A DNA stretch of 64,000 nt from Miscanthus floridulus. Taxonomy: Eukaryota; Streptophyta; Magnoliopsida; Poales; Poaceae. The stretch is taken from the NCBI RefSeq assembly GCF_019320115.1, contig NC_089588.1, positions 120,711,707 to 120,775,706 on the forward strand. Direction: 5' to 3'. The notes beneath the pieces were generated by a model. The model was not told the DNA's origin. It searched no databases and saw only the letters and a program-made list of their open reading frames with translations. Below, piece by piece: positions 10,133 through 21,957 of this stretch; the first letter of the stretch is position 1; every line of letters starts with the position of its first letter. The translations under genes were made by a program, and so were the position numbers.

Positions 10133-11901
10133 CACTACCGGAATGAGGAAGTTTGCCGTGTGCCCACGGCACACGGCGAAGCCCAAAAAACACTCGATAA
10201 AGCCTTTGCCAAGTGTTACACTCGGCAAACGGCACTCGACGTACACAGAGTCGGCAAATATTTCTTTACCGAGTGTTTTTTATCTGGCGCTCGGCAAAGA
10301 CTTTGCCGAGTGTTTTTTAGGCACCGACACTCGGCAAAAAAAATTCAAAAAATATATAAAAAAAAACCGCCGCCACCTCCACCACGCGGCTCGCCCCGCC
10401 GCTGGCACCACGCGGGAAGCCCCGCCGCTGCTCACCACCGCCACCACGTGGCTCGCCTGCTGCTGCTCGCCCGCCGCTTCCCGCCTGGCCCGTCGCCGCC
10501 ACCACCACCTGTGTAAAAAACAGAGGGAGAGGGAGGGGAGGGGGCGGCGCTGGGAGGGAGGGGAGGGGGCGGCACCGGGAGAGGGAGGGGAGGGAGGGGA
10601 GGGGGTGGCGGCGGGAGAGGGAGGGGAGGGGCGGCACCGGGAGAGGGAGGGGCGGCGGCCGGGTGCTTTTATAACCTGCCGAGTTTGTCGAGTGTCGGAT
10701 CGAGGACAATTGGCAAAGCTGGCTTTGCCGAGTGTCAGATCACAGCACTCGGCAAACTAATCTTTGCCGAGTGTCTAGGGTTTGGGGCACTTGGCAAATA
10801 TATTATTTATTTTTTTATTTCCTTGTTTTCCATAACGTGTTTTTCCTTTTTTGTTCGATGTACTTTGAAAAAACCTTGTCAAATTGACTCAACAATATAT
10901 ATATATGATTTTTCTACGAATATGATTCAATTATTTTATGCAGTTACTGCTCAAATTTAATTTATATCAATTAAAATTTTATAATTGCACTTAATAAATT
11001 AAAATTATCAAACGGATCCAAAAATTTACCAAAATTTCACATGAAACAATCTATGTTCTCTATTACCTATACAAAAAGTTTTGAAGTCAAACCCAATTCG
11101 ACTGTCACTTTGACACCAAATCTTACCGATTCCTTCTCAACGCTACGATTCTTCTTCTGAGATGCTTCGGTTTGTACACATCGTACGTGACAAATTGTGC
11201 GAAACCTTCTCAATTTTTTACCATAGCCTCCACGTATGATATCATCACATCATAACAAATCTCATGATGTTCAAACTTCGTTTCCTTTTTTAGAATTTAA
11301 AACCCATTCGGCCACACGTTCGTGGTCGTGTTTCCTGAACAAGATGTTTGAAGTTTCTTTTCATTTCCCGAATAAGGCCTCACACTGGACTCAATAACAT
11401 TAATATCATTTTTCTACTCATTTTATTCTATTATTTGAATCACTTACAGTTTAAATTTGACTTATACAAAAAATTCCTAGAAATACAATAAATTATTTAA
11501 ATATAGCAACCAGATCCACAAATATACCAAATTTTAACATAGAATACCACATGTTGTATGTTGAGAGTAGAAAAAGTGTCAAGGTCAGAAGAGAAAAAAA
11601 AATAAAATTATTTGCCGAGTGCCAAATAGTTACACTCAGGAAACATATTTCTTTGCCGAGTGCTAGACAATTACACTCGGCAAACATATTTCTTTGCTGA
11701 GTGTCTAGTTTTGCCGAGTGTTTTTTTTCTAGTTTGCCGAGTATCGAACTTTGCCGAGTGTTTTTTGCATCGTTTGCCAAGTGCATTTATTTTGCTGAGT
11801 GTTTTTTCGCAGCACTCGGCAAAGGGCTTGTTTGCCGCGTGCTCGAGGAAATGCACTCGGCAAATATAAAAACACTCAGCAAATAGCCAGTTTCGGTAGT
11901 G
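10133..11901. mobile_element. Non-autonomous CACTA element, TSD GGG
   Basis: The left end is CACTACCGGAATGAGG, the right end is TTTCGGTAGTG, and GGG triplets flank both (10130-10132 and 11902-11904). Both ends carry dense subterminal copies of TTTGCCGAGTG in both orientations (10150-10345, 10675-10795, 11605-11885). Between them are a GC-rich segment (10370-10660) with purine-rich gggaggggaggg tracts and an AT-rich segment. The open frames on both strands are low-complexity or made of the terminal repeats. No transposase is present, so it would depend on another CACTA for movement. Confidence 0.85.
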
Positions 11902-11904
11902 GGG

Positions 11905-12294
11905 ATCAGCTACCGGCGGCAAGTAGTATATATATTATATAATATATAGTGTATACGCTGTATTTGTAAAAAGGAAAAAAAGAAAAAGTATACCTGGACG
12001 CCCTCACATGATGACGGGAGGCCCATACGACGTGGCCCAGGTGGCAAGTGAACCCATCCGTCCGTCCAATATATGCGCTGCGTTCCAAACTCTGTACACG
12101 ATGTTTCAATTTTCCAATCTGAGTACGGAGCCAAGAGGAACACGCCACCTGTGCGCTTGACCAGTGCGTCGAGTCGGTGACCGAGTGACGCCCTGCCCTA
12201 GCCCCTGGTGCCCTGCCGGCTGTCGGCTGCCGCTCTCCGCCCTGCTCTGAATCGGAGGATCGCTATCTATTTTGCACGTCTCGTCGGTCGCGCT
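11905..12294 (+). other. Probable 5' leader and flank of the hAT element
   Basis: This stretch lies between two CACTA elements. Its right part, ending gtcggtcgcgctACT, becomes continuous with caggggttatcg after 26344 if the 14 kb CACTA and one ACT are removed, which gives a plausible 5' untranslated exon for the hAT transposase. An AT-rich tata-containing stretch at 11925-11955 might be its promoter. The hAT left terminus could not be found. Confidence 0.35.
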
Positions 12295-12344
12295 ACTCAC
12301 TACGTAGAAAACGATTTTTAGCAACGGTTCGATTTTTTTGTAGC

Positions 12345-12624
12345 GGCGGCTGGTGATGGAGCCGCCCCTACAGTGGCGTGCTAGGGTGCCCAGACACCAG
12401 CCGCCCCTACAAATGGAACAGCAGGGGCGGCTGGTGTTACGAGCTGCCCCTACAAATGGGGTCTGATTTGTAGGGGCGGCTCAATCACCAGCCGCCCCTG
12501 GAAATGGTATTTGTAGGGGCGGCTGGTGATTGAGCCGCCCCTACAAATGGCCCCGTATTTATAGCACCGATTTGTAGGGGCGGCTCAATCACCAGCCGCC
12601 CCTACAAATGCCCCCCATATAAAA
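12345..12624 (+). promoter_or_regulatory. Element A 5' subterminal array and TATA box
   Basis: About ten copies of GCCGCCCCTACAAAT alternate in orientation, so pairs can form hairpins. The last copy ends at 12610 and TATAAAA follows at 12618-12624. In Spm, TNPA protein binds subterminal repeats that overlap the promoter, so this array is probably both the transposase-binding region and the control region for the TNP2 gene. A 5' UTR intron probably runs from GTAAGA near 12769 to the AG directly before the ATG at 13367. Confidence 0.65.
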
Positions 12625-13366
12625 TAGATGCAGCTCCTTCTTCCTTCTCGGGTCACTCACTCCAACCCGTGAAAAAAAGGTGGGGAGGCCTTGGGCACCT
12701 CCCAAAAATTGCTCTACTAAGGGGGGAGGTTTTGGTCTCAAATCCTTTGGTGGAGAGGTTGTAGAAGGTAAGAAAATGCTATTCCAAACTTTTTTTTGAA
12801 GTTTTAATGGTTGGTTAGTGAGTAATTAGAGTTTTGTTTTTCTCTCTCTTCTATGGTGCTTGAGCTATTTATGAGCAAATTAGACCCAACTTTTAAATGT
12901 ACTAGGGTAAATTAGGGAGGGGAACAAGATCATACCCTTATTTGGTCCATGTTTCTTGATTTTAGTGAACCATTAGTTAGTTTTATGGATGTTTCATGTG
13001 CATGTGATCTAGATCTAGGGTTTGGTTTTTTTATTAATTTTGTTTTTGTAAATTTATGTTTGATAAAATTGGACTAGGGTTTGTATGAAAGATATTGGGT
13101 AAAGTATAATTATTGCTAATTGTTGTCTTTGAAATTGTTTATTGTAATCAATAAATATGTATTTTAATTATTTATGGATAAATGGGCCATTAATTAATTT
13201 TTCTCTACCATGGTGTGTTTGTATGCTTCATGTAATTATATTAGATTTATATTCATATATATCTGAGGTATATACAATTATTCTCAAATAATTATTACTT
13301 TGATTCATTTTTATATATATCTGAATAAGTAGTCCTTTAATGTTTGTTTTGTTGTTGTTGTAAAAG

Positions 13367-16300
13367 ATGGAGTATAGGAATTCTTGGATGTATGGTTCGT
13401 TAAGGTTCAAGACAGGTTTCCGTGAAGAGGTGGATAAATTTATTGAAGCCGCAACGAAGCATGCAATGACATTGAAAGAGAATAAGGATATAATTATTTG
13501 CCACTGTAAAGATTGCAAGAACCGTATGGCATGGACAGATGTGACTATCATCATATCACATTTGATTATGCGAGGATTTGTTGATGACTACACAGTGTGG
13601 ATTCATCATGGTGAAATGGTTATTGTTAACGACGAGGATGAGGAGGAATACGACGACGAAACCATAGATTCCATGTCCCAATATTCAGCAGAGCTTGATG
13701 CACGAATGGATTTTGAGTTTGGCAATGAACAAGGTGGTGATACTAGTGGTTGGGATGGTAACGACGAATGTGGTGCCAATAATGATGGTGGAGCACGTGT
13801 CGGAGTTGAAGATGATTTAGATGACATGATTCGAACCCTTGGACCAGAGATTTTACTAAATAGCCCGAAAGGTCTAGAAAATTTGGAAAGAGTGACAAAA
13901 GCATCAAAGGAGACTGTGTATGGTGTTGAAAAGGGTTGTCCGACACATTGGACATTACTACGTTTTGTGCTTGAGCTGCTCATCCTGAAGGCTAAGTACG
14001 GCTGGTCAGACTGTAGTTTCAATGATCTATTGCATCTCCTGTCATGGGTGCTACCACAACCAAACTCAGTTCCCGCCAACACGTACCAAGCGAAGAAGGT
14101 CATAAGTCCATTGACAATGGGGGTTGAAAAAATACATGCATGCCCCAACCACTGTATACTTTTTCGTGGCGAAACGTTCAAGTCATTAGATAAATGTCCC
14201 CGGTGTGGGGCCAGCCGGTACAAGAACAATGACCTTTACGGTGGGGACGAACCATCCACGGGGAAAAAGAGGAATAAGAAGGGTACAAAAAAGGTGGTAC
14301 AAGAATCTTAGCCCCTAGAGGACACTCCATTAGGCAACGATGCAAAGCAGAGAAGAATTCCTGCCCTGGTAATGTGGTACCTGCCAGTGACCGACCGCTT
14401 GAGACGTATGTTCCTAAACCCTAAAGAAGCCGCACTCATGACATGGTGGGATGATGAGCGCAAGGTGGATGATGATAAGATTGCACACCCGGCTGATTGT
14501 AGTCAGTGGCAAAGGTTTGATGAGAAGCACAAAGAATTCAGCGATGACCCAAGGAATGTACGGTTTGGCCTGAGCACCGATGGAATGAATCCCTTCAATG
14601 AGAGGATGAGCAACCACAGCACATGGCCAGTGATCTTGACCATGTACAACATTCCAACATGGTTGTGTCAGAAGAGAAAGTACCTTCTCCTTACTATTCT
14701 TATTTCTGGCCCTAAACAACCAGGCATTGATATAGACATGTTCCTCGAGCCCTTGATGCAAGAAATGGAGAGGCTATGGAAGCATGGGGAGCAGATGTAT
14801 GATGCGTTCCGAAAGGAGGACTTCATATGTAGAGCAATAATATTTGTTACTACCAATGATTACCCCGCGCTGTTTGCTTTGTCTGGACAGATCAAAGGAA
14901 AGACGGGATGCTTGGTTTGCTTGGATGGTACTACATGGGTGTACCTGGATGCATCCAAGAAGATAGTTTACCTAAGGAACCGACGCTTCTTAAAGACAAG
15001 TGATAAGTACCGCAGCAAATTATTCTTTAGATTTTATGACAACGCCCCGGAGATTGAACCCCCTCCGGAGAGACGTCATAACGGAGAACATGTGTACAGA
15101 ATGGTGAAAAACATACGCGTCGTCTATGGAAAGAAGAATCCGGATGGGACCAACAGAGATAGAAGCACACCTCCTGTCGAAGGCATACCTTTCAAGAAAC
15201 AATCGATCTTCTTTCAGTATCTGCCTTATTGGCCAGACTTGGAGGTCCCCCATGCCATTGATGCTATGCACGTGCAGAAGAATGTCTTTGAGAGTCTCAT
15301 TGCTACCTTGATGGACATAGGCAAGTCAAAGGATGGTCTGAAAGCACGGAAAGACATGGTGCAGCTAAACGTGATGCCACAGCTTCACCCGGTACCTGAG
15401 GCTAATGGAAAATACACTCTACCCGCGGTGTGCTTCAACCTAACACCAGACGAGAAGAGAGCTATATGCACTTTCCTGAGGGGGGTCAAAGTCCCGACTG
15501 GGTTTTCAGCAAATGTGAAGAAGCTAGTGTCGATGAAGGACTTGTCAATAACACACTGCAAGGCTCACGATTGCCATGTGATGCTGACAGTGTTTCTACC
15601 TATTGCAATCAGGGCTATAAAGCTAGAGTTCTTGAAAATGGCCATCACCCGCATGTGCTACTTCTTTTCGAAGATCTCACAGAAGACGATTGGCAAGGAA
15701 GAGCTGAGTGACCTATATGAATTTGTGGTGGAGACACAAAACCAACTGGAGATGTGTTTACCTCCTGCTTTTTTTGATATAATGCCACATCTCATGATTC
15801 ACATGGTTCATCAGATACAGGCGCTTGGCCCTTGCTACTTGCATGAAATGTGGTCATATGAGCGGTTCATGTCGGTTTTAAGTCGATACGTGCATAATCG
15901 AGCATACCTAGAGGGCTCCATGATAGAGGGTTACAGTACTGAAGAAGTCGTCGAGTGCTGTCAAGAGTACCTAAAAGTACAGAAAGGGATTGGTAAACCC
16001 GATTCTCGTCACAAGGGTAGGCTGGCTGGGAAGGGCACCAGTGGTAGAAAAGTGTTCATCGACCATGATTACAAAGAGGTGAGTCGGGCGCATTATAGTG
16101 TCTTGCAGAGTACACAACTGATGCAACCGTATATTGATGAACACTTGGCTATCATTATGGCAGAGAGAAATGGCCGTTCGGATGATTGGGTCATGAAACA
16201 GCACAAGCAACGACTAACTACATGGTTGAAGGACCAAAACATACCGCCTGAAGAAACCATAGACTCTATTACCATCAGTAGGTTGGCGGATGGGCCATCG

Positions 16301-16867
16301 AGACAAGTGACATCTTGGAATGCTTATGACATCAATGGGTACACGTACTATACCCACGCAAAGGATAGTAAATATGTGAACCAAAACAGCGGCGTTCGAA
16401 TAGAGGCTCTCGATGGATTAGGGCGAAAGATCCAATACTTTGACATCATTGAAGAGATATGGGAACTTGACTATGGAAGGGATATAACGGTGGTCCTGTT
16501 TCGATGCCGCTGGATCAAACAACACCAACTGAACGAGATCGGATTGAGAGTCCTGGACCTTGAGAATCTAGGCTACCAAGATGACCCTTGGGTGCTCGCT
16601 TCACGTGTCGCACAAGTTTTCTATATGTCTGACCCACAAAGTAACCTCCCCCCGAAGAAGAAGACAAAGCACGTGGTTGCCTCCGGGAAACAACACATTA
16701 TTAGAGTCGATGGCGTGGATGATGTTGAAGCTTACAATAAGTACGATGAGATGCCGCTATTCACAGACTTTCCTAAGAAGATCAGTGTTGTCGAAAAGAA
16801 CCTCCCCAAAGACATAATGCCATGGGAACGAAAAGGTGTCAAATGGAAAGTCATTACAGCGGGCTAG
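13367..16867 (+). pseudogene. TNP2-like CACTA transposase, one in-frame TAG
   Basis: One continuous reading frame of about 1,166 codons is broken only by a TAG at 14309-14311. The frame is the same on both sides. The first part (314 residues) holds the transposase-associated domain, with WMYGSLRF near the start, a C-H-C-x2-C cluster (CHCKDCKN) and a W-x-HHGE block, followed by an acidic region. The second part has the TNP2 core (LSTDGMNPF, STWPV, HAIDAMHVQKN), a DUF4218-like region (FFDIMPHLMIHMV, YERFMSVL..YVHNRAYLEGS) and a DUF4216-like end (IIEEIWELDY, LFRCRWI). The product would cut element ends. The ATG is chosen because AG of a splice acceptor directly precedes it. Without readthrough the catalytic part would need the ATG at 14372. 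Confidence 0.88.
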
Positions 16868-17957
16868 CTAGTTGTTGAACGTGGAGTGTTTGTGTAAGTG
16901 TGTGTTTGTAAGACTTCATTTATGCATGCGTGTGAGACTATATATTTATGTACGTGTGTAAGACTACATATTTTTGTATGTGTATGAGACTACATTTTAT
17001 GCATGTGTGTGAGACTACCCTTTGCAACATCCAGATGACTCTATTTGAACATCCACTTTATTACTACAAAATTTCATTTGTCAAAGTTTGAGCACTTCAA
17101 ATTGTCAAATTTAAAAAAATGACAAGTTCAAATGAGATTTTCAACCACTAAATGTTTTTGAGCTGAAAAAGTGATGAATACCAAAGTTGTATAACTCATC
17201 AAGATCTATAACTTTTATTTTGATCATTTCTTTATCTGACAAAGTGATAGTAAACATTGTTCATAAATCAACATGTTTCTCGTATAGTTCATGAAACTAT
17301 GAGTCATGTGAATTTATGAACAATGTTTACTAAAACTTTGTCACATGAAAAAGTGACCAAAATAAAAGTTGTAGATAGTGAGGAGTTCAACAACTTTTTT
17401 GTTCACGACTTTTATTGTTGAAATCATTTAAGGTTTCAAAATCTTGTTTGAAGTTGCCATTTAGTGAAATTCAAAATTTGAACTGTTCAAATTTTGTCAA
17501 ATGAAAATATGATCAAAATAAAAGTTGTACATATTGATGAGTTCTACAACTTTGGTATTCATGAGTTTTTCATGTGAAATCATTTACTCTTTCAAAATAT
17601 TGTTTCAAGTTGAAATTATTTGAATTTCAAAATTTGAATCGTTCAAACAAAGTCACATGACAAGATGACCAAAATAAAAGTTGTACATGTTGATGAGTTA
17701 TAGAACTTTTATGTTTACAACATTTTCATTTTATTTCATTTAACGTCATAAAATTGTATTCGAAGTTTTAAAATTCAAATTTTTAATTTTTGTTTTTTTG
17801 TTTTCTATATTGTTTTGACTACAATTGTTTATATATATATTTATTCATATATAGAATAATAAAAAATATTATATTTGTGTATATACACAATTTTTTTATA
17901 TTACTTTGTGTTTTTATGATATAAAAAATATAGAATTTATAATTTAAAAAAATATAT
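16868..17957. other. Element A AT-rich spacer with degenerate repeats
   Basis: The 3' flank of the TNP2 gene starts with tgtgtgagact-type repeats (16890-17020). From 17040 to 17760 there are several degenerate copies of a unit containing aataaaagttgtacat and ttcaaaattt. A similar unit, with ttgtagatcttgag, occurs inside the small CACTA at 47290-47880. No open frame is of interest. Confidence 0.5.
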
Positions 17958-18095
17958 TTGTAGGGGCGGTTGGATCAGGAACCGGCCCTAAAAATTCATT
18001 TGTAGGGGCGGCTGGATCAGGAACCTCCCCTACAAATGCATTTGTAGGGGCGGCTGGATCAGGAACCGCCCCTACAAATGGTACCTAGTATAAAT
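17958..18095 (+). promoter_or_regulatory. Element A internal copy of terminal array, with TATA box
   Basis: Three paired copies of TTTGTAGGGGCGGYTGG and its inverse CCGCCCCTACAAATG lie between the two genes. The last copy ends at 18080 and TATAAAT follows at 18089-18095, the same spacing as at the element's 5' end. This is likely the promoter of the second gene and is probably bound by the same protein as the ends. The spacing is seen directly; protein binding is inferred. Confidence 0.65.
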
Positions 18096-18183
18096 AGGAG
18101 GGAAGCGCACGGGAGTCATCGTTTGGGCGCTGTCTTCTTCCTCCGACGCCGTCAGGCTGCCTAGGGTTTCCACCGCCGGTCCC

Positions 18184-18587
18184 ATGCCCGCCGACACCCG
18201 CACCCGGTCCCCGGCGCCCTCCCCCGCGCGCCGACCCCCGGCGTCCCGCGCCCGGCCCCCGGCGCCCTCCCCCACGTGCCGACCCCCGGCGTCCTGCCCC
18301 CGGCCCCCGGCGCCCTCCCCCGCGCGCCGACCCCCGGCATCCCGCGCCCGGCCCCCGGCGCCCTCCCCCGTGCGCCGACCCCCGGCGTTCCGCGCCCGGC
18401 CCCCGGCGCCCTCCCCCGCGCGCCGACACCCGCACCCGGTCCCCGGCGCCCGCCCCCGCGCACCGACCCCCGGCGTCCCGCGCCCGGCACCCGGCGCCCG
18501 CCCCCGCGCACCGACCTCCGGCGTCCCGCACCCGGCCCCCGGCGCCCGCCCCCGCACGCCGACGACACGCGCCCGGCCCTCGGCTCA
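18184..18587 (+). repeat. 48-bp GC-rich minisatellite, open as 16-residue repeats
   Basis: About eight copies of a 48 bp unit (core ccgacccccggcgtcccgc) begin directly downstream of the internal TATA box. Because 48 is divisible by three, frames stay open on both strands. The plus frame from ATG 18184 repeats a Pro/Arg/Ala unit with PPAPSP. It may be the first exon or leader of the second gene, with a possible splice donor at 18588 (cag/gtttgt), or only a repeat. Confidence 0.7.
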
Positions 18588-18599
18588 GGTTTGTTCCGT

Positions 18600-20680
18600 C
18601 CCTTGAACCTTCTTCTTGTCTTCAGTTGTAATATTTTTTCACTGTCATGTGGGTATCTATCTATTTTAGAATAGATGTCCTTGCAATATCTTCTTGTCTT
18701 CAGTTCCTTGCAACTTTTGAACGCGCTTCTGCAAATTATGTGGGTATCTATCTATTTTAGAATAGATGTGCTGTCTCGAGACACCTTGTTTTATTTTTCA
18801 AAGTTCAAAATTTGGCTAGCCTGTTCTCACTGATTCCTTTATCGTGCAATGTAACACATGGAACTCGGGTATGTAGTTGACACCTGTTAACTGATCTTAT
18901 GAGGCTGAATTCACATAACGTTGTTCACAGTTACGTTTGTTTCAGCACGAGCTCCATTATTGTGTAAATAATAATTACAGATTTGCGATCATGTAAGTTT
19001 CGGTTAAGTGTCAGTGCTCATTTCAGTTAAGTTTTGGTGCTCATTTTTTGTAGTGTTTCGGTGCTCATTTTTGTAGTACTATTATTTGTAGTGTTTCGGT
19101 GCTCATTTTTTTCAGTGCTCATTTCAGTTCAGTTTTAGTGCTCATTTCAGTTTCAATTTCAGTGCTATTTTCTGAATGTGAACTAGTTTTAGTGCTCATT
19201 TGTATTGTGCTCTAGAATTTCAAGTTCTAAATAATGGTCTATTGTTGTGATGACTTGTAGCTAGTTTCTTGACTCGCCTCGAGTAACTGGTAAGCTGCAG
19301 TTGGTTACTTATTGCCACCTAATTGAGACATACTGAAAACCTGAACCTAGACAAACTGTTAGCTTGTGCATGTGGCTCTTGGATGGTACTATCAGATTAA
19401 ATTGACTTCATTATTTTTTGCTGGTTAAAAGAATGAGACATGGAAGTAAAATCAATTACCAATCACATATATTTCCATGTTTTTAGACTGCACCTAGAAT
19501 GATTAATTAATAGCACTAAATTGAAGAGGAAATGTCATTAGCAGATGCCAATGTCAGTTCCACACTGCTATCACAAGTTTTTACAGATGTATTGATCAAA
19601 GCCTTGCTAACCTATTTGCATAATTATTGGTAATTTGCATAATTACTTGGCTTATCGGCTTACCGATAGTACTTGCCTATCGGCTTACCGATAGTACTTG
19701 CCTATCGGCTTCCTGCATGGCAGCAGCAGCCCACAGACGTGTTGGTAATAGTCTATTCATGCATTATCTAGTGTGAAGTGAAACTGCATTGGTACTAGTC
19801 TATTCATGCATTACCTAGTGTTGTTTTCTGAACTGCATTACAGGGCACTAGTAAGTCTATTCATGCATTGGTACTGAAAGTAACTATGCTAAGTGTCTGT
19901 AGTGTTGTGTCAGTACTATTAAATTTCTAAAAACTGGATAGTGGTCATTTCAGCTAAGTGTCAGTGCTCATTTCAGTTAAGTTTCAGTGCTCATTTTAAT
20001 TAATTTTCAGTGCTCATTTCAGTTCAGTTTTAGTGCTCATTTCAGTTCAGTTTTAGTGCTCATTTCAGTTTCAATTTCAGTGCTATTTTCTGAATGTGAA
20101 CTACTTGATGCTGTGATCTACCTAATGTTGTGATCTACCTGGTACCTGAATGCTACTAGTTACTGCATTGATGTGTCTTAGTTTCAGTTAAATTCCAGTT
20201 ACCTGATACCTGAATGCTATTGCCTAATACCTGATACCTGAATGCTACCTGATGTGAGAGTTATCTAAATGCCTACAGTCATTCCACTGTTGTTTTTCAT
20301 GAACTGAATGCTAGTGCGTGTGAGTGTCTATAATCAACATTTAGAGCAACTAAATGTACATGTGCATTGATTAGTTACTGAGCTTCATTGGGAATAAGCA
20401 ACTAAATATACTCTAACCAGGCAATATTGTGGCAAGATCAAGGCAAAATAATTCAAATTATTAGGCAATTTTTACATCATTCTTCTATAATCTTTCTTTG
20501 TTTTTTCTGTTCTTAGATTGCAGGTTAGTTTCGCTTTCTCTGCTTTTCCCAATGATATTAAACTACTTTCCATTGCTAAACAAGTTGTAACCACATCTAG
20601 TGCACCTGCTACTACTATAGCCACTACTAGCTACAGTTGGGCAGTATCAGGCTGAGATCGGCCACTATAAGAAATTAATT
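18600..20680. other. Element A long intron-like region with short repeats
   Basis: No coding sequence is recognisable. Repeated phrases gtgctcatttcagtt occur at 19010-19150 and again at 19945-20080. A 26 bp unit CTATCGGCTTACCGATAGTACTTGC, whose ends are inverse copies, is repeated at about 19665-19715. The region probably is the first intron or leader of the second gene. Confidence 0.4.
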
Positions 20681-20689
20681 GTGTTGGTG

Positions 20690-21360
20690 GTAATGTGCTT
20701 GCTGGCTGCTGGCTGCTGGCTGGTACCAGTGGCTGCTGGCTGCTGGTTGGTCTCCTACAACTCCTATTACTACTACTTGCTACTCCTACTACTACTCTAC
20801 TACTATACTCTCCTCTACTCCACTCTACTCCTCTCCTCTCCTAAGCAGCTTTTGCTACTTCTACTACTACTCTACTACTTCCCTAATACTACTGTTTACT
20901 ACTTCTACTTCTGTCTTCTATCAACTACTGGCTGCTGGCTACTGGCTGGTCTCCTACAACTCCTATTACTACTACTTGCTACTCCTACTACTACTCTACT
21001 ACTATACTCTCCTCTACTCCACTCTACTCCTCTCCTCTCCTAAGCAGCTTTTGCTACTTCTACTACTACTCTGCTGGTTGGTCTCCTACAACTCCTATTA
21101 CTACTACTGGCTGCTGGCTGCTGGTTGGTCTCCTACAACTCCTATTACTACTACTTGCTACTCCTACTACTACTCTACTACTATACTCTCCTCTACTCCA
21201 CTCTACTCCTCTCCTCTCCTAAGCAGCTTTTGCTACTTCTACTACTACTCTACTACTTCCCTAATACTACTGTTTACTACTTCTACTTCTGTCTTCTATC
21301 AACTACTTGTACTTCTCTCAACTAATTCTACTACTTCCCTACTACTACTGTCTACTACTT
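20690..21360. repeat. Pyrimidine-rich tandem repeat, ~199 bp and shorter units
   Basis: The phrase ggtctcctacaactcctatt recurs at about 20749, 20948, 21079 and 21127, each followed by ctactactactc microsatellite and ctcctctcctaagcagc. Long frames here translate to Leu/Tyr/Ser low complexity and are not genes. Confidence 0.8.
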
Positions 21361-21455
21361 CTGATTGTCCAATCTGCCTATTAGGTTCAGAAGATATTAA
21401 GCATATGATGTTCATGTGTGATCGAGCAAAGTCAGTATGGCAGCTGTTGCTTTTT
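21361..21455 (+). pseudogene. LINE zinc-finger (zf-RVT) fragment
   Basis: About 30 codons read CPIC..EDIKHMMFMC..AKSVW. This is the C-x2-C, H-x4-C and A-x3-W pattern of the zinc-binding region at the C-terminus of plant LINE reverse transcriptases. Nothing else of a LINE flanks it. A ttgggaagcagc/ctttttttt phrase follows in three tandem copies to 21630. It appears to be a captured or inserted scrap inside the CACTA element. Confidence 0.6.
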
Positions 21456-21957
21456 TGGGAAGCAGCACCTGCTTTTTTTTGCCAAATCTCCCCTCTCCTC
21501 TATTTTTGCCGCCTTTCCTATCCTCTATGTTTGGGAAGCAGCAGCTGCTTTTTTTTACACCTTTTCCTCTCTATGTTTGTTAAGCAGCTGTTGCTTTTTT
21601 TTTGCCAAATCTCCCCTCTCCTCTCCTCTCCTTTGTTTTGTCGATGATGAAATTGTCCAAGTCCATACATTATATGGAATATGAGCTGATGATCAAGAAC
21701 TTGTGAGGAACTTGGCATCATTAGCAACCGCCCCTACATTACCTTCTCCTCTCTTCTCTGTTATGATGCCTTGATGCTCCAAGTTCAAGATCAGATGATG
21801 ATTGACATGTTTCTGAGGCCTCTACCACTGCTACTTCTCATTTTTTATATTGTTGTTTTATAGGACTACTTTGGTTTATAGACCTTTTTGATTTCTTATA
21901 CCTTCTCGCGTACCTAAAGCACACTTTCTTGCATCTTTTAGAACAAAGCTCGAAATA

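Noticed and set aside
10068..10760. 230-residue plus-strand ORF in the small CACTA
   Set aside because: Made of TTTGCCGAGTG array and purine-rich tracts; no domain.
13228..14229. Minus-strand ORFs opposite the TNP2 gene
   Set aside because: Mirror frames of a conserved plus-strand transposase.
18072..18674. Long frames on both strands rich in Gly/Arg or Pro/Ala
   Set aside because: A 48 bp GC-rich repeat divisible by three. At most one plus-strand frame could be a leader exon.
20681..21650. Leu/Tyr-rich 120-223 residue frames resembling membrane proteins
   Set aside because: Low-complexity ctactactac repeats. Only the short zf-RVT piece at 21361-21455 resembles a protein.
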